From: CAIWHR01 sp963823215
GTDB lineage: Bacteria > Pseudomonadota > Gammaproteobacteria > Burkholderiales > Casimicrobiaceae
Assembly: GCA_963823215.1 (NCBI GenBank)
Contig: CAWGKT010000012.1
Span: 682,001-746,000, forward strand
Length of the DNA: 64,000 nucleotides
Direction of reading: 5' to 3'
Below are positions 42,339 through 50,491 of the stretch, piece after piece. Under the pieces are notes generated by a model. That model was not told the origin of the DNA, searched no databases, and saw nothing but the letters and a program-made list of their open reading frames with translations. Made by a program: the position numbers and the translations under genes. The first letter of the stretch is position 1; each line of letters starts with the position of its first letter.

Positions 42339-44528
42339 TCAGGCCGGCACTGCGACGGTCGAGGCTGCGGCAGCCTTGCGGCTCTCGCGGTAGGTGCTCC
42401 ACCACGCGTCGGCGTCAGGCTGGGTCCAGGCGAGCCGACTCGACAGACGATCCAGTGCCTCGATGACGGCCTCCGCGGTCTGCGGCCGGCGCGCCCGGTC
42501 CTTTTCCAGGCACGCCGCGAGCAAGGCATCGAGCGCTTCCGGAATGCCGGCCACGCCGCTCGCCGCCACCCTGGGCGCCGGCGTGTGCATGATCTGATTG
42601 GTGATCTCGAGACTGTTGTCACCTTCGAAGATAGGCTTTCCGGTCAGCAGAAAATAGCCCACCGCCCCCATCGCATATATGTCGGAGCGCGCATCGACGT
42701 CGGCGGGGTTGAGGATGCGCTCAGGCGCCATGTAGCGCGGCGTGCCCAGGATCTTCAGCTGCTTCGTGATGTCGCGCGTCTGCGCGTTCTCGAGATTCTT
42801 GACAAGGCCGAAATCGAGCAGCTTGACCACGTCGGCCTCGCCGCGGCGGCACAACATCACGTTTTCCGGCTTGACGTCGCGGTGAATCATCCCGCGCAGA
42901 TGCGCTTCACGCAACGCTGCGCCGACCTGGCGCAGGATGTGGATGGATCGTCCCGGGGGCACCGGCCCCGAGTGCGCGACCAGCTCGGCGAGCGTCAGGC
43001 CGTCGAGATACTCCATCACATAGTAGGGTTGTCCTTCGCGCGTGCGTCCGAAGTCGTAGATCTCGACGGTGTTCGGATGCAGCAGCTGGCTCGCGAGCTG
43101 GACCTCGCGCTCGAACCGATGGATGAATTCGTCGGTCGCGACCTGCTTCTTCAGGATCTTGATCGCCGTCGGGCGCTTGAGCAGCGCATGTCGGGCGAGA
43201 TAGATGGTCGCCATCCCGCCCTCGCTGATCTGGCGCTCGAGCGTATACGCACCCAGACGCTGCAGGCGGCCGAACTGCCGTTGCAGGCGGGCCAGAGCAG
43301 TGGCGGACATCAGGGCCGCGCCCAGCGACAGCGCAACGAAACCGCCGATCACGGCGAAGCTGATCCAGAAGAAGCGCAATGCGGCAAACGTCTCGAGCAC
43401 GGATATTTCCACTATCACGCCCAAATCGTAGGCAGGAAGCCAGCGCCACGCACCGATGACCTCGTTGCCGTGATAACTGCGGTAGGGCGTGGCGACGGCG
43501 CCGCGCTGATCGGACTCGAACTTCTTGCCGCGCGCCGCAACCGCCAATGCGGCCGGCTGCGTGAGCGCACGCGCGGCCGGCTCAAGTGCCGGCGAGTGTC
43601 CCGCCGCCAGGTTGCCGCCCGGATCGCGCACCGGGACCTGGAACGCGGAGCTCCCGGCGACCGCCTCGTTCAGCACTCCCAGAGCAACGAGCTCCTCGGA
43701 GAAGCGTGACGGCGTGAGCATGAGGCCATCGTCCGAGAACGCATATGCCTCGGCGGTATTTCCGGGGCGTGCGGCAGAGAAGATGGTCGCGAGCTTGCCG
43801 TCGGCTTCCACGCCCATGGCCAGCGCGGCCACCGGCGGACCGGTGCCCGTGCGAACCGGCGCCAGAAACCACGCGACCGGGCGGCGTTGACCCGACGCGC
43901 CCCTGACCGAAAGCTCGGCCTCCGGATAGGGGCGCACGAATTGCGGCGCGCCGTCCAGCGCCAGATCGAGTCGCTGGCGAAAGGCGCCCGACCTCAGCCG
44001 CTGCCCGCAAAGCGCGGGATCCTTGGACGACAGCACGAGGCCCGTTCGATCGATTATCCGGAATGCCACCACACCTTGTGTCGACAGCGACGATTGGACC
44101 TTGCTGCCAAGTTCCTCGGCCTCGGCCGTGCACCTTCCCGGCGTCGCGCTCTGGCGCTGAGCCTCGGCGGCGAGCCGCGTTGCGCGTTCGACGACCACCG
44201 GATCCTTCGCCAACCGTGCCGCCTCGGCGGTATGTTCGCCGACCCAGACCTCCAGCCCCTTCGCCACCGTGCCGAGCAGGGCCTCGAGGCTCGAGATCCG
44301 CGTTTCCGAGATCGAATTGCGCACGCCGTTGTAGGCCCAATATCCCAGCCCGATCAGCAGCATGCCCATGATGACCGTCGCCGCATTTCGCCACGTCTCG
44401 GTCTCGACCAGGTGGGCGATGATGTTGGGGATCGCGTTGGCCGGCGCCTCGGCATCGCCGGCGCCGATGTCAAGGATCCGCGCTTTAGCGGGCGCGCCTT
44501 CGGCCGCGGGCCTCGTTTCGCCGGTCAC
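42339..44528 (-). CDS. Transmembrane Ser/Thr protein kinase with N-terminal extracytoplasmic sensor domain
   Basis: A 729-residue receptor-like kinase. TM1 spans about 50-67, a periplasmic domain about 68-386 resembles a Cache-type sensor (VVAFRIIDRTGLVLSS, then YRSYHGNEVIGAWRWLPAYDLGVIVEIS before the membrane), TM2 about 387-411, and a complete kinase domain 428-695: glycine loop EGGMATIY, AIK lysine 457, HRDVKPEN with Asp551, DFG at 572-574, APE at 601-603 and DIYAMG. All catalytic residues are present. This is the reverse of the usual PknB order. The start is GTG at 44528. No phosphatase or partner gene is adjacent. Likely phosphorylates cytoplasmic targets in response to an external ligand. 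Confidence 0.9.
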   Translation of the reverse strand: MTGETRPAAEGAPAKARILDIGAGDAEAPANAIPNIIAHLVETETWRNAATVIMGMLLIGLGYWAYNGVRNSISETRISSLEALLGTVAKGLEVWVGEHTAEAARLAKDPVVVERATRLAAEAQRQSATPGRCTAEAEELGSKVQSSLSTQGVVAFRIIDRTGLVLSSKDPALCGQRLRSGAFRQRLDLALDGAPQFVRPYPEAELSVRGASGQRRPVAWFLAPVRTGTGPPVAALAMGVEADGKLATIFSAARPGNTAEAYAFSDDGLMLTPSRFSEELVALGVLNEAVAGSSAFQVPVRDPGGNLAAGHSPALEPAARALTQPAALAVAARGKKFESDQRGAVATPYRSYHGNEVIGAWRWLPAYDLGVIVEISVLETFAALRFFWISFAVIGGFVALSLGAALMSATALARLQRQFGRLQRLGAYTLERQISEGGMATIYLARHALLKRPTAIKILKKQVATDEFIHRFEREVQLASQLLHPNTVEIYDFGRTREGQPYYVMEYLDGLTLAELVAHSGPVPPGRSIHILRQVGAALREAHLRGMIHRDVKPENVMLCRRGEADVVKLLDFGLVKNLENAQTRDITKQLKILGTPRYMAPERILNPADVDARSDIYAMGAVGYFLLTGKPIFEGDNSLEITNQIMHTPAPRVAASGVAGIPEALDALLAACLEKDRARRPQTAEAVIEALDRLSSRLAWTQPDADAWWSTYRESRKAAAASTVAVPA

Positions 44529-44667
44529 GCTGCGTCCGCCGTCAGTGCCACGTCGTGTTCCTGTGCAAAGTCGAAACGAATGTGCCCGGTAGTGTCATGC
44601 GGCTGCGATCGATGCGCAGGCCTTCCTGGATGCGGGCAGCGCCAGAGCCAAAGGTGGCAAATCTCAA

Positions 44668-44695
44668 TTGTATGCAGCGATGTGTCCAGTATATA
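44668..44695 (+). promoter_or_regulatory. Candidate sigma-70 promoter (TTGTAT-16 bp-TATATA)
   Basis: TTGTAT at 44668-44673 and TATATA at 44690-44695 with a 16-bp spacer make one of the clearest promoter-like pairs in the window. It points towards the truncated reductase fragment that begins 74 bp downstream. Confidence 0.5.
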
Positions 44696-44768
44696 TTTTT
44701 TGCAATGCGTGTCTCCTGGGCGAAGCTGGCCCGGCACTATTTCGGAAACCGGCATGAGAGACTCCAAC

Positions 44769-44855
44769 ATGCGCATCGGCTTCCTTGGCGTGGGCACCAT
44801 CTCCACCGCGGTCATCCACGCGTTGTCGGCCGAGCCCCCGCGCCGCCACACGTAG
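44769..44855 (+). pseudogene. Truncated pyrroline-5-carboxylate reductase-like gene (N-terminal fragment)
   Basis: Only the first 24 or so codons resemble a gene: MRIGFLGVGTISTAVIHAL is the Rossmann dinucleotide-binding start of ProC-family reductases. The frame then runs into a reversed IS3-type sequence and stops. A promoter-like pair lies upstream, so this looks like the surviving 5' end of a gene cut by an insertion or deletion. Identification rests on a short segment. Confidence 0.5.
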
Positions 44856-44965
44856 ATCGTCTGCTCGCTAACCTTTTGCTTCCTCCCCACGTCGGCGACC
44901 GGAATCCGATCCGCCTCGCGCAGGATGGCAACCATCTTCTCGTCCGCAAATTGAACCTTCTTCAT
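44841..44965 (-). mobile_element. IS3-family transposase OrfA remnant (N-terminal fragment)
   Basis: From ATG 44965 (preceded by GAGGAGCT) the product MKKVQFADEKMVAILREADR and the helix-turn-helix ending KQKVSEQTIYVWRR are a typical start of IS3-family OrfA. After residue 42 the reading frame enters unrelated DNA (the reductase fragment on the other strand), so orfA is truncated and orfB is absent. The element marks the left border of the molybdenum/tungsten gene region. Confidence 0.75.
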
Positions 44966-44990
44966 CAGCTCCTCGCTTCGTCAGCGGGAG

Positions 44991-45542
44991 TTGTCATTGC
45001 GCCAACGGGTGAGGCGGATCGGCATTGTCTTCAGTCTGTGTGCGGTGATCGCCGCAACGGGCGCCTCCGCACAAACGCCACCTCAAGGCGCAGCAACGCT
45101 GCTGGTTTCGGGTAACGTTGATAGGAAGCTGACGTTGGGCATCAGCGATCTCCAACGATTCGCCGTGCAGCGCGTCGAGGACGTTCGTCAGATCAAGATG
45201 GCGGGGGTGTCGGGCAAGGATGGTGAGCAGACGCGGCGCTACACGGGAGTATTGCTGCGCGATGTACTCACGTCGGCCAAGCTGGTCGAGAAAGAGCGGC
45301 ACGACCTGCGGCGAAGCATCGTTGTCGCGACGGCCACCGATGGCTACCAGGCCGTGTTTTCATGGGCAGAGCTATTCCTTTCGCCCATTGGTGAAGGCGC
45401 CCTGGTTATCTTCGAGCGCGATGGTGCGCCACTGCCGGCAAGCGAAGGGCCGTTAGCACTGGTTTCACTGCGCGACACTCAGCCCGGTCCGCGCCATGTG
45501 AAGTGGCTTGCGAAAATCGAGATTCGCCGTATTGGCGACTAG
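44991..45542 (+). CDS. Small exported molybdopterin-fold (oxidoreductase-like) protein
   Basis: A 183-residue protein with a signal-like N-terminus (IGIVFSLCAVIAATGASAQ). The rest (LTLGISDLQRFAVQRV, RRYTGVLLRDVL, YQAVFSWAELFL, LVSLRDTQPGPRHVKWLAKIEI) resembles a shortened sulfite-oxidase-type molybdopterin domain of the kind found near molybdate genes. No Moco-coordinating cysteine is evident in that core, so it may bind the cofactor or a metal without classical catalysis. Only TTG/GTG starts exist: 44991, 44997 (best spaced from GGGAG) or 45009. It converges with mobB, the two stops sharing ACTAGT. Confidence 0.65.
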   Translation: MSLRQRVRRIGIVFSLCAVIAATGASAQTPPQGAATLLVSGNVDRKLTLGISDLQRFAVQRVEDVRQIKMAGVSGKDGEQTRRYTGVLLRDVLTSAKLVEKERHDLRRSIVVATATDGYQAVFSWAELFLSPIGEGALVIFERDGAPLPASEGPLALVSLRDTQPGPRHVKWLAKIEIRRIGD

Positions 45543-46123
45543 TTTGCCGAGAGTGCGTCGCCTACGTCGGCGCTCCGTCGGAACGGTAAGCAGTCCGGCA
45601 ATCCCGGGTGCCAGGAAGCGCTGACAGATGAATTCCGCGATCTCTTCCGGGCGGTTGAGATCGAGAACGGGAATTCCAATCCGCACTGAATCCGATACGT
45701 CCGTAGCAACCGCGATGATGTGAGGGTCGGCAGCTGCCAACAGCGGCTGGCCGAGGCTCGGTCGGTGGATTTCGATCTTCGGTATCGGCGCCGACTTGAA
45801 ACCTTCCACGATGACAAGATCAAGCGCGTCCAGGCGCAGCTTTTCCAGCAGATCGGTCAGAGTCGGTTCCTTGGGCACATCGTTTTCCACCACCAGGGCC
45901 CATCTGTGGTCGGATCCGACCAGGACCTGCGACGCACCGGCTTTGCGTAGTTCATAGCTGTCTTTCCCCGGCTTGTCGGTATCGAAAGTGTGGTGCGCGC
46001 GCTTGATGAGCGCGACGCGCAAGCCGCGCGCCTTCGAGCAGCGGGATGACCTTGAGTGAGCAAGGTGGTCTTGCCGGTACCGCTGCCTGCCGCCAAGCCG
46101 ACAAGGGGGAAAGGAGTCTGCAT
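45539..46123 (-). CDS. mobB: Molybdopterin-guanine dinucleotide biosynthesis protein MobB (frameshifted)
   Basis: MobB is a GTP-binding accessory of Mo-bis-MGD cofactor assembly. The start MQTPFPLVGLAAGSGTGKTT (Walker A) reads from 46123, then conserved sequence moves to other frames: KVIPLLE, then ARGLRVALIKRAHHTFDTDKPGKDSYELRKAGA, LVIVEGFK and LPKIEIHR-like segments. Extra bases at about 46054 and 46033 explain these breaks. A third extra base near the C-terminus would bring the stop to 45539; without it the frame runs to 45465, overlapping the opposite gene. Removing three bases gives 193 residues, a normal MobB length. Confidence 0.78.
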
Positions 46124-46137
46124 CGACCAATTCTCCC

Positions 46138-46942
46138 CTACGGGTCCCGCACCGGGAGCGAAGCCGTGGCGTGCCAGAATGCCCTGCGCTTGCGGTGACA
46201 GGATGAAAGCGACAAGACGGTCCGCTCCGGGCGGGGCGTCTTTCATTGTTGTCAGGCCATAGTCCGCGCCTACCGCGAGCGCTTCGGGTAGCGCGATCAT
46301 CCGCGCGCCGGGCACTTCGCGTACCGCCTGCAGGGCGTTGGTGCAGTAGGTCAGGAAGATGTCGGCCTTGTGCTCGGCAATCATCACTCCATAGATCGAG
46401 CGGTCGGCCGGAGGCGGTGGCGAATTGGGGCCGCCCGTCAGCTTCAGCGCCTTGGCATCGAGCGCCTTGAACGCGCCGGGACGCAGTCGTTCAGCCTTCT
46501 CGAACACCTGCCAAGCGTAGTCCCCGGATGGATCGGCCTTGGGGGTCGATGTGCCCAGCTTGACCTGCGGATCCAGCATGCGGTCGAGCAGCGTATCCGA
46601 GTTCGCGGCCACGTTTGGCGCCACGAGTGCGCAGAGCCGGTTGCGAGCGAACACCACCGGTGCTGTCGCGCGACCGGCCCGCGCCAACGCCTGTGGGTTA
46701 CCCACATCGGCCGATGCGAATACGTCGGCGGGTTCGCCCTTCTCGATGCGCTCGCGCAACAGCCCTGAGGCGCCGTAGGTCGCGTTGACCGCCGGCGCTC
46801 CCGAAGCGGTGAAGGCTTGCACGATCTCGGTCATCGGGGCGCGCAAGCTTCCGGCCGCGTAGAGTTGCACGCTCGGCTGCTGGGCCCCTGCAGCCGCGCT
46901 CACCGCGAGCGAAACGACGATTGCGAAGCTCCGAAGGTTCAT
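46138..46942 (-). CDS. modA: Molybdate ABC transporter substrate-binding protein ModA (frameshift at its 3' end)
   Basis: Periplasmic molybdate-binding protein with signal peptide MNLRSFAIVVSLAVSAAAGA. The core shows LYAAGSLRAPMTEIVQAF, ATYGASGLLRERIEKGEPADVFASAD and YCTNALQAV. The reading frame has no stop before MobB and would give a ModA-MobB fusion, but deleting one C from the run at 46154-46156 yields HGFAPVRDP and a stop at 46138, a normal ModA ending; the interval is 3n+1 bases. No ModB or ModC is present, so it probably feeds the neighbouring Tup permease or is an orphan. Its ATG overlaps the tupA stop. Confidence 0.85.
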
Positions 46943-47766
46943 ACGCCCGCTTGCCCGGCATTGGGGAAGAAGAGCTGCTCGCCGCCGATCTTGTAATCGG
47001 CGATGGCCTTTTGGCCTTCCGGCGATACCAGCCAGTCGATGAAGGTCTGTCCCAGATCCTTCTTCACCGTCGGATGCTTGTCCGGACTTACCAGCATCAC
47101 GCCATACTGGTTGTAGAGACGCTTGTCGCCTTCGACCAGGATCGTGAGGTCGCCACGATTCTTGAATGCGAGCCAGGTCCCGCGATCGGCGAGAAGGTAA
47201 GCATTCATCGACGCTGCGGTGTTCAGCGCCGGTCCCATGCCTTGGCCCGTGTCGCGATACCATGGCCCTTTGGCCTTGTCGAGGTCGATCCCGGTCGCCT
47301 TCCAGAGATCGAGCTCGGCCATGTGCGTGCCGCTCTTGTCGCCGCGCGACACGAACGGCGCCTGGGTCGACTGGATCTTCTTCAGCGCCTCGGTGATGTC
47401 CTTGTTGCCGGCGATCTTGGCCGGATCGCTCTTCGGCCCGATCAGCACGAAGTCGTTGTACATCACCGGAAAGCGTTTGACGCCCTGACCCTCAGCCAGA
47501 AATTTCTCTTCCGCGGCCTTGGCATGGACGAACACGACATCGGCATCGCCGCGGCGCGCGAGGTCGAGCGCCTGGCCCGTGCCGAGCGCAACGACGCGAA
47601 CCTGGATTCCGCTCTTCTTTTCGAAGATGGGCAGGATGTACCCAAACAACCCTGACTGCTCCGTCGAGGTCGTCGAAGCAACGGTGATGAAGCGATCCTG
47701 CGCCTGCGCGGCGAATGCGAAGAACGCGACCAGCAGCGCAACGAATGTTCGACGGGCAATTACCAT
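46939..47766 (-). CDS. tupA: Tungstate ABC transporter substrate-binding protein TupA
   Basis: A 275-residue periplasmic protein with signal peptide to FAFAAQA. The sequence after cleavage, FITVASTTSTEQSGLFGYILPIFEKKSG, is the TupA signature, and ALGTGQALDLARRGDADVVFVHAK, RGDKSGTHMAELDLWK and GPWYRDTGQGMGPAL complete the oxyanion-binding lobes. TupA binds tungstate very selectively. It overlaps tupC at its start and modA at its end, so the operon order is tupB, tupC, tupA, modA, mobB. Confidence 0.92.
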   Translation of the reverse strand: MVIARRTFVALLVAFFAFAAQAQDRFITVASTTSTEQSGLFGYILPIFEKKSGIQVRVVALGTGQALDLARRGDADVVFVHAKAAEEKFLAEGQGVKRFPVMYNDFVLIGPKSDPAKIAGNKDITEALKKIQSTQAPFVSRGDKSGTHMAELDLWKATGIDLDKAKGPWYRDTGQGMGPALNTAASMNAYLLADRGTWLAFKNRGDLTILVEGDKRLYNQYGVMLVSPDKHPTVKKDLGQTFIDWLVSPEGQKAIADYKIGGEQLFFPNAGQAGV

Positions 47767-48486
47767 GGCAGTTCTCCTTCCAGAAATTGGGCGGCTTCGG
47801 ACGAGGTTGGGTGTTTGAAGAAGCGGTCGGCCGGCGTCCGTTCCAACAGCCGGCCCTGGTGCAGGAACAGGATCTCGTCGCCGAGGCGATGCGCCTGCCC
47901 GAGGTTGTGGGTCACCATGACGATCTTGGTGCCTGCCGCGTGCAGCGCGGCGATCACCTTCTCGATCTCGTGGGTGGCGCCCGGGTCGAGGCTCGCCGTG
48001 GGCTCGTCGAGGAAGAGGACTTCCGGGCGCAGCGCCCACACTCTGGCCAGCGCAAGCCGTTGCTGTTCGCCGCCGGAGAGCACGCGCGCCGAATGTCGGC
48101 CAAGCCCCTCGAGCCCGACCTTGCGCAGTGCTTCCATCGCGCGCTCTTCACGCTGCCCGAAGGGAACACCGGCCAGTTTCAAGGCATAGGTCACGTTGCC
48201 CAAGCGCCGAGCGGCGAAGCAGGACGGGACGCTGAAAAACCATGGCCTGCCGGCGCGGCCCGCCCGCAATTTCGGGGGCATTCCACGCAACGGTTCCCGC
48301 GGTCGGCGCCAGCAATCCGTGGCAGAGGCGCAACAGCACACTCTTGCCCGCTCCATTGGGCCCAAGGATCACGGTGCGCGGCCCCGCGTCGAGACTCACC
48401 GAGATGCCATCGATGATGCGTCGCGGCCCGACCGCGAACACGACGTTGTCGAGGCACAGCGGCAGCAGCGAGAGCGGGGCACGCAT
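47760..48486 (-). CDS. tupC: Tungstate ABC transporter ATP-binding protein TupC (frameshift at about 48200)
   Basis: ATPase of the tungstate importer. From ATG 48486 one frame carries IIDGISVSLDAG, Walker A GPNGAGKSV and MVFQRPVLLRRSALG; the conserved sequence then jumps to the next frame, NVTYALKLAGVPFGQREERAMEALRKVGLE, with signature LSGGEQQRLALARV and Walker B EVLFLDEPTASLD. An extra base in the GGG run (48199-48201 on the plus strand) explains it. Removing it gives 241 residues, normal for TupC. The stop overlaps the tupA start. Confidence 0.87.
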
Positions 48487-48500
48487 TTCCACGCCGACAA

Positions 48501-49205
48501 TCAGCCGTACCGCCGCTGCGCCGTCTCCTTGACGACGTAGGCGCCGGCATTGAGGGCGAGAACGATGAACAACAGGATGAACCCCAATCCGAGGGCGAGC
48601 GGCAGATCCCCCTTGCTGGTCTCCAATGCAATCGTCGTGGTCATGACCCGCGTCACGCCATCGATGTTGCCGCCGACGATCATTACTGCGCCGACCTCCG
48701 ACGCGGCCCGGCCGAATCCGGCGAGCACGATGGTCACAAGCGAGAATCGCAGGTCCCAGAGCAACGTCGGCGCGGCACCCAGTTTGGTTTCGCCCAATGA
48801 ACGGAGCTGCTCGCGGTATTCCTGCCACGCGTCGCCGACGACCTGACGCGAAAGTGCGGCGAGGGTCGGCGTGATGAGGATCGATTGCGCAATCACCATC
48901 GCCGTCGGCGTAAACAGAATGCCCCATGAACCGAGGGGCCCTGCACGGGACAGCATGAGATAAACGACGAGCCCGACCACGACGGAAGGCAAGCCCATCA
49001 AGCCGTTCAGAATCACGATCAGCGCGCGACGGCCGCGAAACTCATTCACCGCGATTGCGGCACCGAGGGGAAGGCCGATCACGCAGCCGATCAAGACGGC
49101 AGCGAGGCTGATCCGCAGGCTGAGGAGGACGATGCCGACGAGCTTCGGGTCGGCGGCGACGACCAAGCCGAATGCTTGTCCGGCGGCTTCGGCAACGCTG
49201 TTCAC
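48501..49205 (-). CDS. tupB: Tungstate ABC transporter permease TupB
   Basis: A 234-residue permease with five to six helices. Conserved TupB segments are GLPLGAAIAVNEFRGRR, NGLMGLPSVVVGLVVYLMLSRAGPLG and the cytoplasmic EAA-like loop YREQLRSLGETKLGAAPTLLWD, followed by GRAASEVGAVMIVGGNIDG. First gene of the tungsten/molybdenum operon, 129 bp from the divergent regulator. Confidence 0.92.
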   Translation of the reverse strand: MNSVAEAAGQAFGLVVAADPKLVGIVLLSLRISLAAVLIGCVIGLPLGAAIAVNEFRGRRALIVILNGLMGLPSVVVGLVVYLMLSRAGPLGSWGILFTPTAMVIAQSILITPTLAALSRQVVGDAWQEYREQLRSLGETKLGAAPTLLWDLRFSLVTIVLAGFGRAASEVGAVMIVGGNIDGVTRVMTTTIALETSKGDLPLALGLGFILLFIVLALNAGAYVVKETAQRRYG

Positions 49206-49313
49206 AGGCTCCTTCGTGGCTTGAGCGGCGGGAGCTTATATGCAAAGATGTGCAGGTAACGTGCCCAGTGGGCCTTCCTGCTTTCGATCATAGCGGAAGT
49301 TGTGCGACCAACA

Positions 49314-49334
49314 AATATGCCCAGGATCTGCATA
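49314..49334. promoter_or_regulatory. Candidate operator with TATGC ... GCATA inverted repeat
   Basis: ATATGCCCAGGATCTGCATA has 5-bp inverted arms and lies immediately before the regulator ATG. A related sequence (atatgcaaagatgtgca) occurs about 80 bp upstream, closer to the tupB start. Paired similar sites between a regulator and its likely target operon are suggestive, but the spacings differ. Confidence 0.3.
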
Positions 49335-50412
49335 ATGAGAGTCGTGCCCGCCCTGATCTGGAATCTGGAAGGCGAGTCGGTCGAAGCGCTGGATGCGCGG
49401 CTGCTGCCGCTGCTGCAGGCTATTGCGGCGTCGGCGTCGCTGGCGGCGGCCGTGGTGGACTGCCGGATTTCCTACCGTGCGGCATGGGGATTGCTGCGCG
49501 AGTATCAGCGCAAGCTGGGCGAGCCGCTGGTGCTGCTCGAACGTGGCCGGGGAGCGAGCCTGACCCCGTCCGGCGAGCGGCTGATGGGCGCGGAAAGGGC
49601 GGCGACGCGGCGGTTGGCGCGCATTCTGCCCGGACTCGCTGCGGAGATCAGCTCGGCGCCACGCAAGGAAGAGCGAGCGGCGCCGCAGCAACTGCGGATC
49701 GCCGCAAGTCACGACCTGGTGCTGGCGGCGCTGGATAATGCGCTGCCCGCCGGGTTTGGACTCAGCCTCGAACTCTCGTTCATGGGCAGCCTGCACGCCT
49801 TGAAGGAGTTTGCCGAGGGTCGGGCAGATGTTGCGGGCTTCCACGTCCCCATCGCCGGCCGCCCTGACTGGGACCGCTCCCTGATGCTGCGCGGCTTGCG
49901 GGCGCGACGCGACCGACTGATTCGATTTGTTGATCGCGACCAGGGACTGATCCTTCCGCACGGAAATCCGATGCAGGTCAAGACTTTCCGCGACATCGCC
50001 GGCCAGCGATTGCGGTTCATCAATCGGCAGCGGGGTTCAGGCACGCGGCTGGTGATCGATCAATTGATCGCCCACGGAGACATCGACGGGTCAGAGATCA
50101 TCGGTTATGGCAATGAGGAGTTCACGCACCGGGCCGTTGCGGCAACAGTGGCGTCGGGTGGCGCCGACGCCGGATTCGGCCTGCGAGCTGCAGCCGCCGA
50201 GCATCGACTCGCATTTATCCCGTTGGTGAGGGAGCGCTATTTTCTCGCGGTCCGCGCGAAGGCTGTCGAGAAGACGGCCGTCAGCGCGACTGATTCAGGC
50301 GTTGCGCAGCCCGGTGTTCATACGAATCGCACGAGGATTCGCGGGCTACAGGGCGGACGCGGCCGGTTCCATCGTCGGCCTCGATGCAATCGACGCTGCA
50401 GAGAAGGCGTAG
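49335..50412 (+). CDS. ModE-type regulator with periplasmic-binding-protein-like ligand domain (frameshift at about 50289)
   Basis: Residues 1-100 form a LysR/ModE-like winged helix (LLQAIAASASLAAAVVDCRISYRAAWGLLREYQ, then LVLLERGRGASLTPSGERLM). Residues 110-350 match the PBP-like domain used by molybdate- and tungstate-sensing regulators (LRIAASHDLVLAAL, RFINRQRGSGTRLVIDQLI, GGADAGFGLRAAAAE). An extra A at 50289 breaks the C-terminus; without it the frame continues ALIQALRSPVFIRIARGFAGY and stops at 50412, giving 358 residues. Transcribed divergently from tupB, so it is the probable controller of the tungstate operon. Confidence 0.84.
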
Positions 50413-50491
50413 GGTGGTGCTTTGGCACCCATGCACGCAACGCGCGGAATTGGCCAAAGCGACTTCCTAGAACTTCTCGCCGACTCTGCAC

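Noticed and set aside
45539..46942. Genuine ModA-MobB fusion protein
   Set aside because: One-base correction gives normal separate proteins; the neighbouring genes show the same type of extra bases.
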